This document shows positions 1 through 8,817 of a stretch of 64,000 nucleotides of DNA, in pieces. The position numbers and the translations under genes are program-made. The stretch's first letter is position 1; each line of letters starts with the position of its first letter. The notes below the pieces were generated by a model. The model saw nothing but the letters and a program-made list of their open reading frames with translations, had not been told where the DNA came from and ran no database searches. Source of the DNA: JBJEFI01 sp051873875 (GTDB lineage: Bacteria > Bacillota > Bacilli > Bacillales > Bacillaceae_G); the NCBI GenBank assembly GCA_051873875.1, contig JBJEFI010000002.1, positions 1-64,000 on the forward strand. The letters are read 5' to 3'.

Positions 1-1
1 A

Positions 2-112
2 AAAAATACACCAGCAATCAATTTTTATCAAAAAAATGGTTTTTCAATGACAGAAGAAATAAACGTAACGCAGCAATTATCTTTGACGTTATTTGAAAAG
101 AAAATACAATAA
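2..112 (+). CDS. C-terminal end of a GNAT-family acetyltransferase (partial)
   Basis: The open frame enters from the left edge and stops at TAA 110-112, giving the last 36 residues of a protein. The visible part includes NTPAINFYQKNGF, the usual GNAT C-terminal strand-helix pattern in which the substrate-side helix is followed by 'FYxKxGF'. GNAT enzymes transfer an acetyl group from acetyl-CoA to an amine; the substrate cannot be told from this fragment. It is followed directly by a bidirectional terminator shared with pepQ on the other strand. Confidence 0.6.
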   Translation, partial: KNTPAINFYQKNGFSMTEEINVTQQLSLTLFEKKIQ

Positions 113-118
113 AAACAA

Positions 119-151
119 AAAATTCAGGTGAAGGAATCACCTGAATTTTTT
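119..151. terminator. Bidirectional terminator between the GNAT gene and pepQ
   Basis: A perfect 10-bp stem (121-130 with 138-147) and a 7-nt loop lie between an A run on the left and a T run on the right. It can end transcription of both convergent genes. Confidence 0.85.
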
Positions 152-1246
152 CTATTTAACAATTACTAATTCTTTTGTAAACTGTGTTAGCAATTCATGA
201 CCTGTTTCTGTAATCACGATATCATCTTCAATACGAACGCCACCAACGTTTGGTACGTAAATGCCTGGTTCAATCGTATAAACCATTCCTTTTTGAAGTG
301 TCATTGTATTTGTTTCGTTTAAAGATGGGAATTCATGAATATCAATACCAAGACCGTGACCAAGGCGATGTGTGAAGTAGTCGCCATAACCAGCAGCGGC
401 AATAATATCACGAGCATATTTATCTAGTTGACCAAGCTGTGTACCAGGAACAGAATGTTTCACTGCCTCTAGTTGTCCTTTTAATACAGTTTGATAAATA
501 CGTTCTTGTTCTTCTGAAACGTGATCAAAAGCAACTGTACGTGTAATGTCAGAACAATAGCCATCAACAACAACACCTAAATCAAATAATACAAAATCCC
601 CTTTTTGTACTTTTGTTGTGCCAGGTACACCATGTGGTAAGGCTGAGTTTTTTCCTGTTAGTACCATTGTATCAAAGGACATATGTTGTACGCCTTTTTT
701 CTTTAATTCATATTCGATTTGTCCAAGAATATCTAGTTCGCTAACGCCTTCTTTAATGCAAGAAATACCAATTTCAATGGCATCATCAGCTAGTTTAGCT
801 GCTTGGCGTAAAATAGCGATTTCCTTTTCATCTTTTAACATACGAAGGGTATGTAATTTTTCTTCTGCACTAACAAATGTAGCTTGGAATAATGCTTTCA
901 ATGCTTCGTAACGTTGAACGTTTACGTGCTCTTTTTCAATAGCAAGCGTGTTAATTGTAACACCGCGTTTTTCTACGGCTTGTTTAACGAGTTCCCACGA
1001 ATTGTCTGTATCTGTAAAGCTAACGATATCATAGCCCCAACCTGCTTCTTTTGCTCTAGCAGCATCCATTTGTGGGCAAACTAAAAATGGTTCTTTCTCT
1101 TGAAATAAAAACACACCAAGTAAGCGCTCATGAGGTTCACAATGAAAATTACTTAAATAAAAGACGTTTGGTGTAGAAGTAATGAAAGCCCCATTGATAT
1201 TTTTTTCTTTTAACCAATTTTGAAGTTCTGTAATACGTTTACTCAT
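152..1246 (-). CDS. pepQ: Xaa-Pro dipeptidase (M24B family)
   Basis: This 364-residue protein has the pita-bread metallopeptidase fold that cleaves the bond before proline in dipeptides, in the cytoplasm. The N-terminal creatinase-like domain covers about residues 5-130 and the catalytic domain 140-360. All five metal ligands are visible: D222 in FDLG, D233 in CSDITRT, H297 in RLGHGLG, E326 in TIEPG and E340 in RIEDD. The open frame extends 57 codons upstream to 1417, but that part is hydrophobic and unlike the family. The ATG at 1246 has an AAAGAAG-like ribosome site and gives the normal length. It is divergent from ytkL across about 150 bp. Confidence 0.9.
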   Translation of the reverse strand: MSKRITELQNWLKEKNINGAFITSTPNVFYLSNFHCEPHERLLGVFLFQEKEPFLVCPQMDAARAKEAGWGYDIVSFTDTDNSWELVKQAVEKRGVTINTLAIEKEHVNVQRYEALKALFQATFVSAEEKLHTLRMLKDEKEIAILRQAAKLADDAIEIGISCIKEGVSELDILGQIEYELKKKGVQHMSFDTMVLTGKNSALPHGVPGTTKVQKGDFVLFDLGVVVDGYCSDITRTVAFDHVSEEQERIYQTVLKGQLEAVKHSVPGTQLGQLDKYARDIIAAAGYGDYFTHRLGHGLGIDIHEFPSLNETNTMTLQKGMVYTIEPGIYVPNVGGVRIEDDIVITETGHELLTQFTKELVIVK

Positions 1247-1393
1247 GATTTCAACTTCTTTCTTAAAAGATTTTCTTTCATTATAAAACAAGGATTGGCA
1301 TATGTCGAAGGTTGGAATATAAAAAAGTAGATAGATGATAGCAGGAATTCGAGAGGAAAAGCATGAAATAATATAAAGAAAGGAGTGGTTATT

Positions 1394-2080
1394 ATGAAAA
1401 TAACGTATCATGGTCATTCTTGTGTCCAGTTAGAATGTGCTGGAAAAATTTTATTAATTGATCCGTTTATTACAGGAAATCCGTTATCTGATTTAGACCC
1501 AAATACGGTAGAGGCAGATTATATTTTATTAACCCATGGTCATAGTGATCATGTAGGGGATACAGTGGCAATTGCCAAACGGACAGGAGCAACTGTTATT
1601 GCTACCTTTGAACTTGGGACATTGTTACAATGGCAAGGGGTTGAACATGTACATACGATGAATACAGGTGGGACTTATAGCTTTTCTTTTGGGACTGTAA
1701 CGATGACCCAGGCTTATCATAGTTCTGCTTATATAGACGAAGAGACAAAAACAATTCATTATGCAGGGTTGGCAGGTGGCTTTATCATTCAAAGCGAAGA
1801 TAAAACTATCTATCATGCAGGTGATACGGATTTATTCTCAGACATGCGACTTTTAGGAGAAAAGTATGAGATTGATGTAGCCTTCTTGCCAATCGGTGAT
1901 AATTTTACAATGGGAATTGATGATGCGGTTATTGCTGCATGTTGGCTACAAGCGGCATGTGTTGTTCCAATGCACTATAATACATTCCCAGTCATTGAGC
2001 AAAATCCAGCCCATTTTGTTGAAGGACTTCTGAATGATGTTGGTGTCGTCATGAATGCAGGAGATTGTTTAAATATTTAA
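1394..2080 (+). CDS. ytkL: Metal-dependent hydrolase, UPF0173 (YtkL)
   Basis: A 228-residue protein of the metallo-beta-lactamase superfamily. The zinc motif THGHSDHVGD places ligands at H48, H50, D52 and H53; HAGDTD and the late VPMHYN supply further ligands. The natural substrate of UPF0173 proteins is not established. The ATG at 1394 is preferred over the in-frame GTG at 1385 because AAAGGAG at 1378-1384 is correctly spaced from it. In Bacillus this gene sits in the ytkL-ytoI-ytpI-nrnA neighbourhood, as here. Confidence 0.88.
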   Translation: MKITYHGHSCVQLECAGKILLIDPFITGNPLSDLDPNTVEADYILLTHGHSDHVGDTVAIAKRTGATVIATFELGTLLQWQGVEHVHTMNTGGTYSFSFGTVTMTQAYHSSAYIDEETKTIHYAGLAGGFIIQSEDKTIYHAGDTDLFSDMRLLGEKYEIDVAFLPIGDNFTMGIDDAVIAACWLQAACVVPMHYNTFPVIEQNPAHFVEGLLNDVGVVMNAGDCLNI

Positions 2081-2187
2081 GATAAAAAGGCACAAGAAAA
2101 AGTAGGATTGTAAAACAGTTTTTTTTCTATTTCTTTTCAAATATAAAAGAGAAAAGGAAAAAATATTTTGATGAAAGAGACAAAAAA

Positions 2188-2232
2188 ACAAGGCTATCTT
2201 TATAATGAAATAGAGATGGCCTTGTTTTTTTA
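2188..2232 (+). terminator. Rho-independent terminator after ytkL
   Basis: ACAAGGC (2188-2194) pairs with GCCTTGT (2219-2225), extended by a weaker inner stem and followed by a T run. The rest of the 322-bp gap before ytoI holds the inverted repeat at 2284-2308 and a TATAAT at 2345-2350. Confidence 0.7.
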
Positions 2233-2283
2233 TATGGACAAGGAAGAAAGGAATAGTATTGTTTTTTGGAAATAGATACGAAG

Positions 2284-2308
2284 AAATGTTATGTAATGCA
2301 TAACATTT
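2284..2308. promoter_or_regulatory. 10-bp inverted repeat upstream of ytoI (candidate operator)
   Basis: AAATGTTATG (2284-2293) is followed, after TAATG, by its exact reverse complement (2299-2308). It lies about 35 bp upstream of a perfect -10 box TATAAT at 2345-2350, so it would sit near the -35 region of the ytoI promoter. It has no T run and so is not a terminator. The binding protein is unknown; YtoI itself has an N-terminal HTH and is one possibility. Confidence 0.5.
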
Positions 2309-2402
2309 TAGAACAATAATGATGTAGAAAGTGGTTACTTGTACTATAATAGAACTATTGAATAGATTATAACAGTTTAAATCAGAGGGCTAGGTGAAAA
2401 AC

Positions 2403-3713
2403 GTGGCAACAAAGCACGATTTAATATTAAAGTATATCGATAGTTTAGAGATTGGCCATAAAATTTCTGTTCGTCAAATTGCAAAGGAATTAAATGTAAG
2501 TGAAGGAACAGCATATCGAGCGATTAAGGATGCAGAAGTAAAAGGGTATGTGAGTACAATCGAACGTGTTGGAACGATTCGAATTGAGCGCAAGAAAAAA
2601 GAAAATATTGAAAAGCTAACATTTGCAGAGGTTGTCAACATTGTTGATGGACAAGTGTTAGGTGGACGTGACGGATTATATAAAACGTTAAGTAAGTTCG
2701 TCATTGGCGCAATGGAATTAGATGCCATGATGCGCTATACAGATACAGGAAGCTTATTAATTGTTGGGAACCGTGTAAAAGCTCATCAATTAGCGTTAGA
2801 AGCAGGTGGAGCAGTCTTAATTACAGGTGGATTTGATACAGATGATTATGTGAAAAAATTAGCTGATGAATTAAAGATGCCAGTGATTTCAAGTAGTTAT
2901 GATACGTTTACAGTTGCAACGTTAATTAACCGTGCGATTTATGACCAATTAATTAAAAAAGAAATTGTGTTAGTAGAAGATATTTTAACATCGGTAGAAA
3001 AAACGATTTTCTTACATAGTACAGATACAGTTGGGAAATGGATTGAATACAATGTGGAATCCAGCCATGGGCGCTTTCCTGTTGTAGATGAAAGTATGCG
3101 AGTAGTTGGGATTGTTACATCAAAAGATGTTATTGGAATTGATAAGGATACTTTGATAGAAAAAGTAATGACAAAACATCCAATGACAGTAAATGGAAAG
3201 ATGTCAGTTGCATCAACAGCCCGAACAATGATTTGGGAAGGAATTGAGTTGTTACCAGTAACGGATGAACATAATCAGTTACAAGGTGTTGTCAGTCGAC
3301 AAGATGTGTTGCAAGCGCTGCAAATGATTCAGCGTCAGCCACAAGTCGGGGAAACAATTGATGATATTATTATTAATCAATTTTCAGATAGTAAAGAGAA
3401 AAGTCACTATGCTTATCGTTGTTTAGTCACTCCACAAATGACGAATGCAATGGGAACATTATCAACAGGGGTGTTTACATCAATTGTGACAGAAGCGGCA
3501 AATAGAGTGCTTCGTTCTCATAAAAAAGGTGACTTAATTGCAGAAAATATCTCCATTTATTTTATTAAACCAGTCCAAATTGAAGCGTTTATTGAAATTG
3601 AACCGAAAATATTAGACATTGGTCGTAAATTCGGGAAAGTGGCAGTAGAGGTGTATCAAAATGGTGAGATGATTGGGCATGCTGTATTGATGGCTCAATT
3701 AATTGATCGATAA
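2403..3713 (+). CDS. ytoI: HTH/DRTGG/CBS/hotdog-domain regulatory protein YtoI
   Basis: The 436-residue protein combines an N-terminal winged HTH (about 1-65, with VSEGTAYRAIKDAE as recognition helix), a DRTGG domain (about 70-180), two CBS domains (about 190-310, suited to binding an adenine nucleotide) and a C-terminal hotdog thioesterase-like domain (about 330-430). Its ligand and targets are not known. GTG 2403 gives the start VATKHD, matching the family, and has AGGTGA five bases upstream; the GTG at 2394 overlaps that ribosome site. It converges on ytpI. Confidence 0.85.
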   Translation: MATKHDLILKYIDSLEIGHKISVRQIAKELNVSEGTAYRAIKDAEVKGYVSTIERVGTIRIERKKKENIEKLTFAEVVNIVDGQVLGGRDGLYKTLSKFVIGAMELDAMMRYTDTGSLLIVGNRVKAHQLALEAGGAVLITGGFDTDDYVKKLADELKMPVISSSYDTFTVATLINRAIYDQLIKKEIVLVEDILTSVEKTIFLHSTDTVGKWIEYNVESSHGRFPVVDESMRVVGIVTSKDVIGIDKDTLIEKVMTKHPMTVNGKMSVASTARTMIWEGIELLPVTDEHNQLQGVVSRQDVLQALQMIQRQPQVGETIDDIIINQFSDSKEKSHYAYRCLVTPQMTNAMGTLSTGVFTSIVTEAANRVLRSHKKGDLIAENISIYFIKPVQIEAFIEIEPKILDIGRKFGKVAVEVYQNGEMIGHAVLMAQLIDR

Positions 3714-3717
3714 ATAA

Positions 3718-3760
3718 AAAAGGAAGTTCAAGAAAATCTCTTTTCTTTGAACTTCCAAAT
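3718..3760. terminator. Bidirectional terminator between ytoI and ytpI
   Basis: GGAAGTTCAA (3722-3731) pairs with TTGAACTTCC (3747-3756), with AAAA/TTTT continuing the stem; A-rich on the left and T-rich on the reverse strand, serving both convergent genes. Confidence 0.8.
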
Positions 3761-3768
3761 TAAAAAGG

Positions 3769-4068
3769 TTATTGTACCTCTTGTCTTTCTTTAATTGCAA
3801 AAGGTAAGTAATGACGATAAGCACCTACCCCAGCCCATACGCTTCCAACTCCTACTAGGACGAAAATAATACCAATAATAATAGAGACAGTTGTTAAGTT
3901 GATAAATTGATAGTTAATACCAAACAATGCAACGAACAAACCTAGAGCTATACTTGACTTTGCAGATAGCCATTGTTTATATGCAGGTGTTTTAGCTCGA
4001 AAATATTGAACTTTGTAGAATAAATACATAGCAAGCGACAAGGAAATTAAAATAAAAGTAATTGGCAT
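3769..4068 (-). CDS. ytpI: YtpI family membrane protein
   Basis: A 99-residue protein with three predicted hydrophobic segments (about 3-20, 38-57 and 60-82) and a basic C-terminal tail. It matches the YtpI family in length, order of segments and position between ytoI and nrnA. Its function is unknown. The ATG start has AAGGAGAG nine bases upstream. Confidence 0.8.
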   Translation of the reverse strand: MPITFILISLSLAMYLFYKVQYFRAKTPAYKQWLSAKSSIALGLFVALFGINYQFINLTTVSIIIGIIFVLVGVGSVWAGVGAYRHYLPFAIKERQEVQ

Positions 4069-4193
4069 GTCGTTTCTCTCCTTATAATCAATGATAAAAT
4101 GAAGATAAAAATCATTATTTACTTATCATTGTAGTAGGAAGAGGGAAAGAAAGCGAATAATATGCTAGATAATTAGGAAAAGAGGGAGCAGTT

Positions 4194-5138
4194 GTGAAAA
4201 AAGAAATAATCAATGCTATTAAACAATACGAAACCATTATTATTCACCGCCATGTACGTCCAGATCCAGATGCGTTAGGTTCCCAAGGCGGATTATTTCA
4301 AATCATTTCAGGTACATATCCGACGAAACGTGTCTATGTTGTTGGAGAAGATGATGAGACATTAACCTATTTAAATGAAATGGATACAGTAACAGATGAT
4401 ATGTATGAAGATGCCCTTGTTATTGTTTGTGATACAGCAAACGAAGAGCGAGTGGATGATCAACGTTATACGAAAGGTAAGTTACTTATAAAGATTGATC
4501 ATCATCCAAATGAAACACCGTATGGGGATATCTCATGGGTAGATACAACGTTTAGTTCTACATCAGAAATGATTTACGATTTATATAAAACAGGAAAAGA
4601 AGAAGGCCTTGTTTTAAATGAAGAAGGCGCACGCTTGTTATTTGCAGGTATTGTTGGTGATACAGGACGTTTCCAATTTAGAAGTACGACATCGAGAACA
4701 TTTGCTTATGCAAGTGAACTTGTTGAAAAAGGAATTGATTTTCCAAGTTTATATACAGAGATGTATAAAATGAGCTTAGGTGTTGCAAAACTAAATGGAT
4801 ATATTTTGCAAAACTTTACGTTATTAAATAGTGGTGCTGCATACATGAAAATAACTGCTGATATGTTAAAACAATTTGGCGTATCTATGAGTGAAAGTTC
4901 TCAAGTTGTTGGTGTATTAGGGAATATTCAAGGGATAAAGTCGTGGGTTATTTTTCAAGAAGATGAAAAAGCAAAACTTATTCGTGTTCGACTACGTTCG
5001 AAAAAAACGGTTATTAATAAATTAGCTCAATGCTATAATGGGGGAGGACACCCATTAGCATCGGGAGCAACTGTATATTCCTGGGAAGAAGCAGATAAGT
5101 TAATTAATGATTTAGATGATATTTGTAAAAATAACTAA
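4194..5138 (+). CDS. nrnA: Bifunctional oligoribonuclease / pAp phosphatase NrnA
   Basis: A DHH/DHHA1 phosphoesterase of 314 residues. NrnA degrades 2-5 nt RNA and pGpG-type dinucleotides and removes the 3' phosphate of pAp from sulfate assimilation. The Mn-binding motifs are all present: HRHVRPDPDA (H18, H20, D24, D26), VCDTAN, KIDHHPN and the C-terminal GGGHPLASGA nucleotide-binding loop. It starts at GTG with GAGGGAG five bases upstream. In B. subtilis ytrH and ytrI follow; here dnaE comes next after only 165 bp. Confidence 0.93.
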   Translation: MKKEIINAIKQYETIIIHRHVRPDPDALGSQGGLFQIISGTYPTKRVYVVGEDDETLTYLNEMDTVTDDMYEDALVIVCDTANEERVDDQRYTKGKLLIKIDHHPNETPYGDISWVDTTFSSTSEMIYDLYKTGKEEGLVLNEEGARLLFAGIVGDTGRFQFRSTTSRTFAYASELVEKGIDFPSLYTEMYKMSLGVAKLNGYILQNFTLLNSGAAYMKITADMLKQFGVSMSESSQVVGVLGNIQGIKSWVIFQEDEKAKLIRVRLRSKKTVINKLAQCYNGGGHPLASGATVYSWEEADKLINDLDDICKNN

Positions 5139-5147
5139 CCAAACAAG

Positions 5148-5189
5148 CTGACTGAAAAGGGATTTACTTCTTTTTCGTCAGTTTTTTTA
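5148..5189 (+). terminator. Terminator after nrnA
   Basis: CTGACTGAAAAG (5148-5159) pairs with CTTTTTCGTCAG (5170-5181) and is followed by seven T. Confidence 0.75.
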
Positions 5190-5303
5190 TCATATAAATG
5201 GAACGTAGGTTTGTATGTATTTTTTACTTACAAATAGTCAATCCTTAAGTTCGATTTTTTCAATATGTAATTATGATTTTTCTAAAAAGAGAGGTGAAAT
5301 AGT

Positions 5304-8300
5304 GTGGAAGATTTTGTTCACTTACAAATGCAGTCCCAGTATAGTTTGTTAAATAGCACATGCCGAATTAAAGAGGTAGTGGCAGAAGCAAAAAAGCTAG
5401 GGTATAAAGCATTAGCCATTACAGATGAACGAACAATGTATGGTGTTGTTCCCTTTTATCGTGCTTGTATGGAAGAAGGGATAAAACCAATTATTGGCTT
5501 AACTGCCTATGTGTTAGATAAAGAAGAAAAGGAAGCATATCCTCTTGTTTTATTAGCAAAAAATAATAATGGATATGAAAATTTGATAAAAATTTCAAGC
5601 GCATTAGGAACGGTTCATGAAAAAGGAATTCCATTAAAAGTATTACAAGGATATAAAGAAGGATTAATTGTTGTGTCACCAGGACGACATGGTGAAATTG
5701 AGCGAGCGATGCTAAAAGATCAGCATAAAATAGCGGCAGATGTAGCGACAACGTATAGAGAAATATTTGGTGACTTTTATATTAGTATTCAAAATCATGA
5801 TTTACCAGAGGAAACAAAACTATTAATGGTATTACAAGAACTTGCTGGTGAATGTGATATTCCGTTAGTTGTAACAAATGATGTACATTACATTCAAAAA
5901 GAAGAAGGGATTGTACATGACTGTTTGCAAGCAATTAAAAATGGCACAAAAGTAGAAGAAGATACAGAACGTTTTTTAGGATCAGATGAGTATTATTTAA
6001 AGAGCATAACGGAAATGAATGAGTTGTTTTACTCTCAAAAAGAGTGGTTAAAAGTCGCCTCTAACATTGCAGAACAATGTAATGTTACCTTGGATTTTCA
6101 TAGTCGTCACCTTCCTACATTCCCACTAGCAGAAGGACATAGCGCAGACGAGGTATTAAAACAGCTATGTATAAAAGGATTAGAGGGAATTGGAAAAAGA
6201 GGAAATAAAGAATATGAAGAACGTTTGAAAGTAGAATTACAAGTTATTGCGGAAATGAAGTTCAGTGATTATTTCTTAATTGTTTGGGATTTTATGAAAT
6301 ATGCCCATGAGCAAAATATTTTAACAGGACCAGGACGTGGATCAGCAGCAGGAAGTCTAGTTTCTTACGTATTAGGGATTACAAATGTAGATCCTATTGA
6401 ATATGATTTGCTATTTGAACGTTTTTTAAATAAAGATCGAATTTCATTACCAGATATCGATATTGATTTCCCAGATTATCGACGAGATGAAATGATTGAA
6501 TATGTAGCAGAGAAGTACGGGAAGCTTCGAGTTGCCCAAATTATTACCTTTGGAACGTTAGCAGCAAAGGCGGCCATCCGTGATATTGGGAGGATAAAAG
6601 GGTTAACACCAAAAGAAGTAGAGCGTCTGTCTCGTTATATTCCAAATAGGTTAGGAATTACATTAACAGATGCATATGAGGAATCTGTCTCCCTACAAGC
6701 GTTTTTAGAGCAGTCACCAATCCATCAAGAAGTTTATACAATTGCCAAAAAGATAGAGGGATTGCCACGTCATACATCTACCCATGCAGCCGGTGTTATT
6801 ATGAGTGACGGAAAGTTAACCCAATATGTACCGTTGCAAAATGGACATGGGGATGTATATACAACGCAGTATGATGGGGATACGTTAGAAGCACTTGGAT
6901 TATTAAAGATGGATTTTCTTGGATTACGGAACTTAACGTTAATTGAAAATGTACTTGCTTCTATTCAAAAGCAAACAGGAAAAACAATTGATATTACAAC
7001 GATTCCACTCAATGATAAGAAGACATTCTCTTTACTAAGTCGAGGAGATACAACAGGTATTTTCCAATTAGAGTCTAGTGGTATGCGCAACGTTTTACAA
7101 TCGTTAAAACCAAGTGAATTAGAAGATATTGTAGCGGTCAATGCTCTGTATCGTCCAGGTCCATCTGAACAAATTCCACTTTATATTGAAACAAAGCATA
7201 AAAAACGGAAGCCAACCTATTTACATCCTGATTTGGAACCTATTTTAAAAGGAACGCATGGTGTCATGATTTATCAGGAACAAATTATGAAAATTGCTTC
7301 TACCTTAGCAGGGTTTTCATTAAGTGAAGCAGATTTATTAAGACGTGCGGTTGCAAAAAAGAAAAAAGAAATTCTCGATGCAGAAAGAATTCCATTTGTA
7401 AATGGTTGTTTGAAAAAAGGATATAGTGAGCAGGTTGCCAATGATGTCTATGATTTAATTGTTAAATTTGCTAACTACGGTTTTAATCGCAGTCATGCAG
7501 TTGCCTATAGTATGATTGGATATCAATTGGCATATTTAAAAGCTCATTATCCAACCCACTTTTTTAGTGCACTATTAACGAGTGTCATTGGAAACGAAGA
7601 TAAGATTGCTCAATATATTAGTGAAGCAAAGCAACGAAGTGTAGAGATTTTACCTCCGTCTATTTTGACAAGTGACTTATCCTTTCATGTTGAAGAAAAA
7701 GGATTACGGTATCCGTTAACGGCAATTAAAGGCGTAGGAGAAGCAACTGCTAAAGCAATTGTCGAAAATCGTAAAAAAAGAACATATCAGGACTTATTTG
7801 ATTTTTGTGTACGATTACCGTCTCGAATGATGACAAAGCGATTGTTAGAAACATTGATTTATGCTGGAGCAGTCGATTCATTCCAGCAAAATCGTTCTAC
7901 TTTGTTAGCAACGATAGAAGTTGCATTAGACTATGCAGAATTAGTTGGAGGCGGAGAAGAAAATCAAATTGATTTCTTTGACGATGAACTTGTGCCAAAA
8001 CCGAAATATAAAATAGTAGAAGAAATGTCAAAGGAAGAAAAATTACAACGAGAAAAAGAAGCACTAGGATTTTATTTAACTGAGCATCCTACAAGTGCAT
8101 TTGTTCATTTAGTAAAAGATTTAAAAATGACATATATTTCAAATGCAAAGGATTTTGTAGGTCGCTCGTTGAATTTATTTGTATATATCGTAACAATGAA
8201 AAAAATTACGACGAAAAAAAAGCAGCCAATGGCCTTTTTAACATTATCCGATCAAAGTGGGGAAATAGAAGCTGTCGCTTTTCCAATGGTGTATGAAAAA

Positions 8301-8657
8301 CACCCATTTAGAGAAGGAGAACTTCTTTATATGACAGGGCGGATTGAAGAAAAGGGTGAAAATCTTCAATATATTATCGAAGATGTAAAAACCATTTCTA
8401 AGCTAAGAGAATATGTTCAACACAAAAATAGTAAAGTGTATTTAAAAGTACAGGGGCACCATAGCGAAAGTATTTTAATTCAAGTGAAACAAGTACTTCG
8501 CAAACACCCAGGTTTAGCAAGTGTCATTATTTTTAATGAACAAACGAAGAAAGTAATCGCATTAACGGATGAATATGCGATTCATCCAGATGATAAATGC
8601 CTCTATTTTTTAAGGCAATTATTAGGAGAAGAAAATGTTGTACTAAAAAATCGATAG
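5304..8657 (+). CDS. dnaE: DNA polymerase III alpha subunit, DnaE type
   Basis: The 1117-residue protein is the DnaE replicative polymerase, which in Bacillus extends primers on the lagging strand before PolC takes over. In order: N-terminal PHP domain (about 1-200), palm with the catalytic aspartates in LPDIDIDFPD (about residue 387) and GPGRGSAAGSL just before, thumb and fingers, HhH region (TAIKGVGEATAKAIVENR) and an OB-fold domain near 930-1010. The start is GTG with GAGAGGTGA upstream, giving the usual MEDFVHLQ N terminus. Length is normal and no frameshift is seen. Confidence 0.96.
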   Translation: MEDFVHLQMQSQYSLLNSTCRIKEVVAEAKKLGYKALAITDERTMYGVVPFYRACMEEGIKPIIGLTAYVLDKEEKEAYPLVLLAKNNNGYENLIKISSALGTVHEKGIPLKVLQGYKEGLIVVSPGRHGEIERAMLKDQHKIAADVATTYREIFGDFYISIQNHDLPEETKLLMVLQELAGECDIPLVVTNDVHYIQKEEGIVHDCLQAIKNGTKVEEDTERFLGSDEYYLKSITEMNELFYSQKEWLKVASNIAEQCNVTLDFHSRHLPTFPLAEGHSADEVLKQLCIKGLEGIGKRGNKEYEERLKVELQVIAEMKFSDYFLIVWDFMKYAHEQNILTGPGRGSAAGSLVSYVLGITNVDPIEYDLLFERFLNKDRISLPDIDIDFPDYRRDEMIEYVAEKYGKLRVAQIITFGTLAAKAAIRDIGRIKGLTPKEVERLSRYIPNRLGITLTDAYEESVSLQAFLEQSPIHQEVYTIAKKIEGLPRHTSTHAAGVIMSDGKLTQYVPLQNGHGDVYTTQYDGDTLEALGLLKMDFLGLRNLTLIENVLASIQKQTGKTIDITTIPLNDKKTFSLLSRGDTTGIFQLESSGMRNVLQSLKPSELEDIVAVNALYRPGPSEQIPLYIETKHKKRKPTYLHPDLEPILKGTHGVMIYQEQIMKIASTLAGFSLSEADLLRRAVAKKKKEILDAERIPFVNGCLKKGYSEQVANDVYDLIVKFANYGFNRSHAVAYSMIGYQLAYLKAHYPTHFFSALLTSVIGNEDKIAQYISEAKQRSVEILPPSILTSDLSFHVEEKGLRYPLTAIKGVGEATAKAIVENRKKRTYQDLFDFCVRLPSRMMTKRLLETLIYAGAVDSFQQNRSTLLATIEVALDYAELVGGGEENQIDFFDDELVPKPKYKIVEEMSKEEKLQREKEALGFYLTEHPTSAFVHLVKDLKMTYISNAKDFVGRSLNLFVYIVTMKKITTKKKQPMAFLTLSDQSGEIEAVAFPMVYEKHPFREGELLYMTGRIEEKGENLQYIIEDVKTISKLREYVQHKNSKVYLKVQGHHSESILIQVKQVLRKHPGLASVIIFNEQTKKVIALTDEYAIHPDDKCLYFLRQLLGEENVVLKNR

Positions 8658-8686
8658 ACGAATACAGTGAAAATACAGTATAATAA

Positions 8687-8721
8687 ACGAACAAAGTGGT
8701 CAGACCATTTTGTTCGTTTTT
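8687..8721 (+). terminator. Terminator after dnaE
   Basis: A 14-bp stem with one G-T pair (8687-8700 with 8704-8717) around a 3-nt loop CAG, followed by a T run. Confidence 0.85.
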
Positions 8722-8817
8722 CAAAAGAGCATGAATGGATGTAGTTCAAACCTAATATTGATATGTAGCTTTTAGCTATCCGCTATTTTGTTTTTTTATA
8801 TAAGGGGAGTGTAAGTA

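Noticed and set aside
1247..1417. N-terminal extension of pepQ as a signal peptide
   Set aside because: The 57 extra residues are hydrophobic by chance over the divergent promoter region; the enzyme is cytoplasmic and the internal ATG has a ribosome site.
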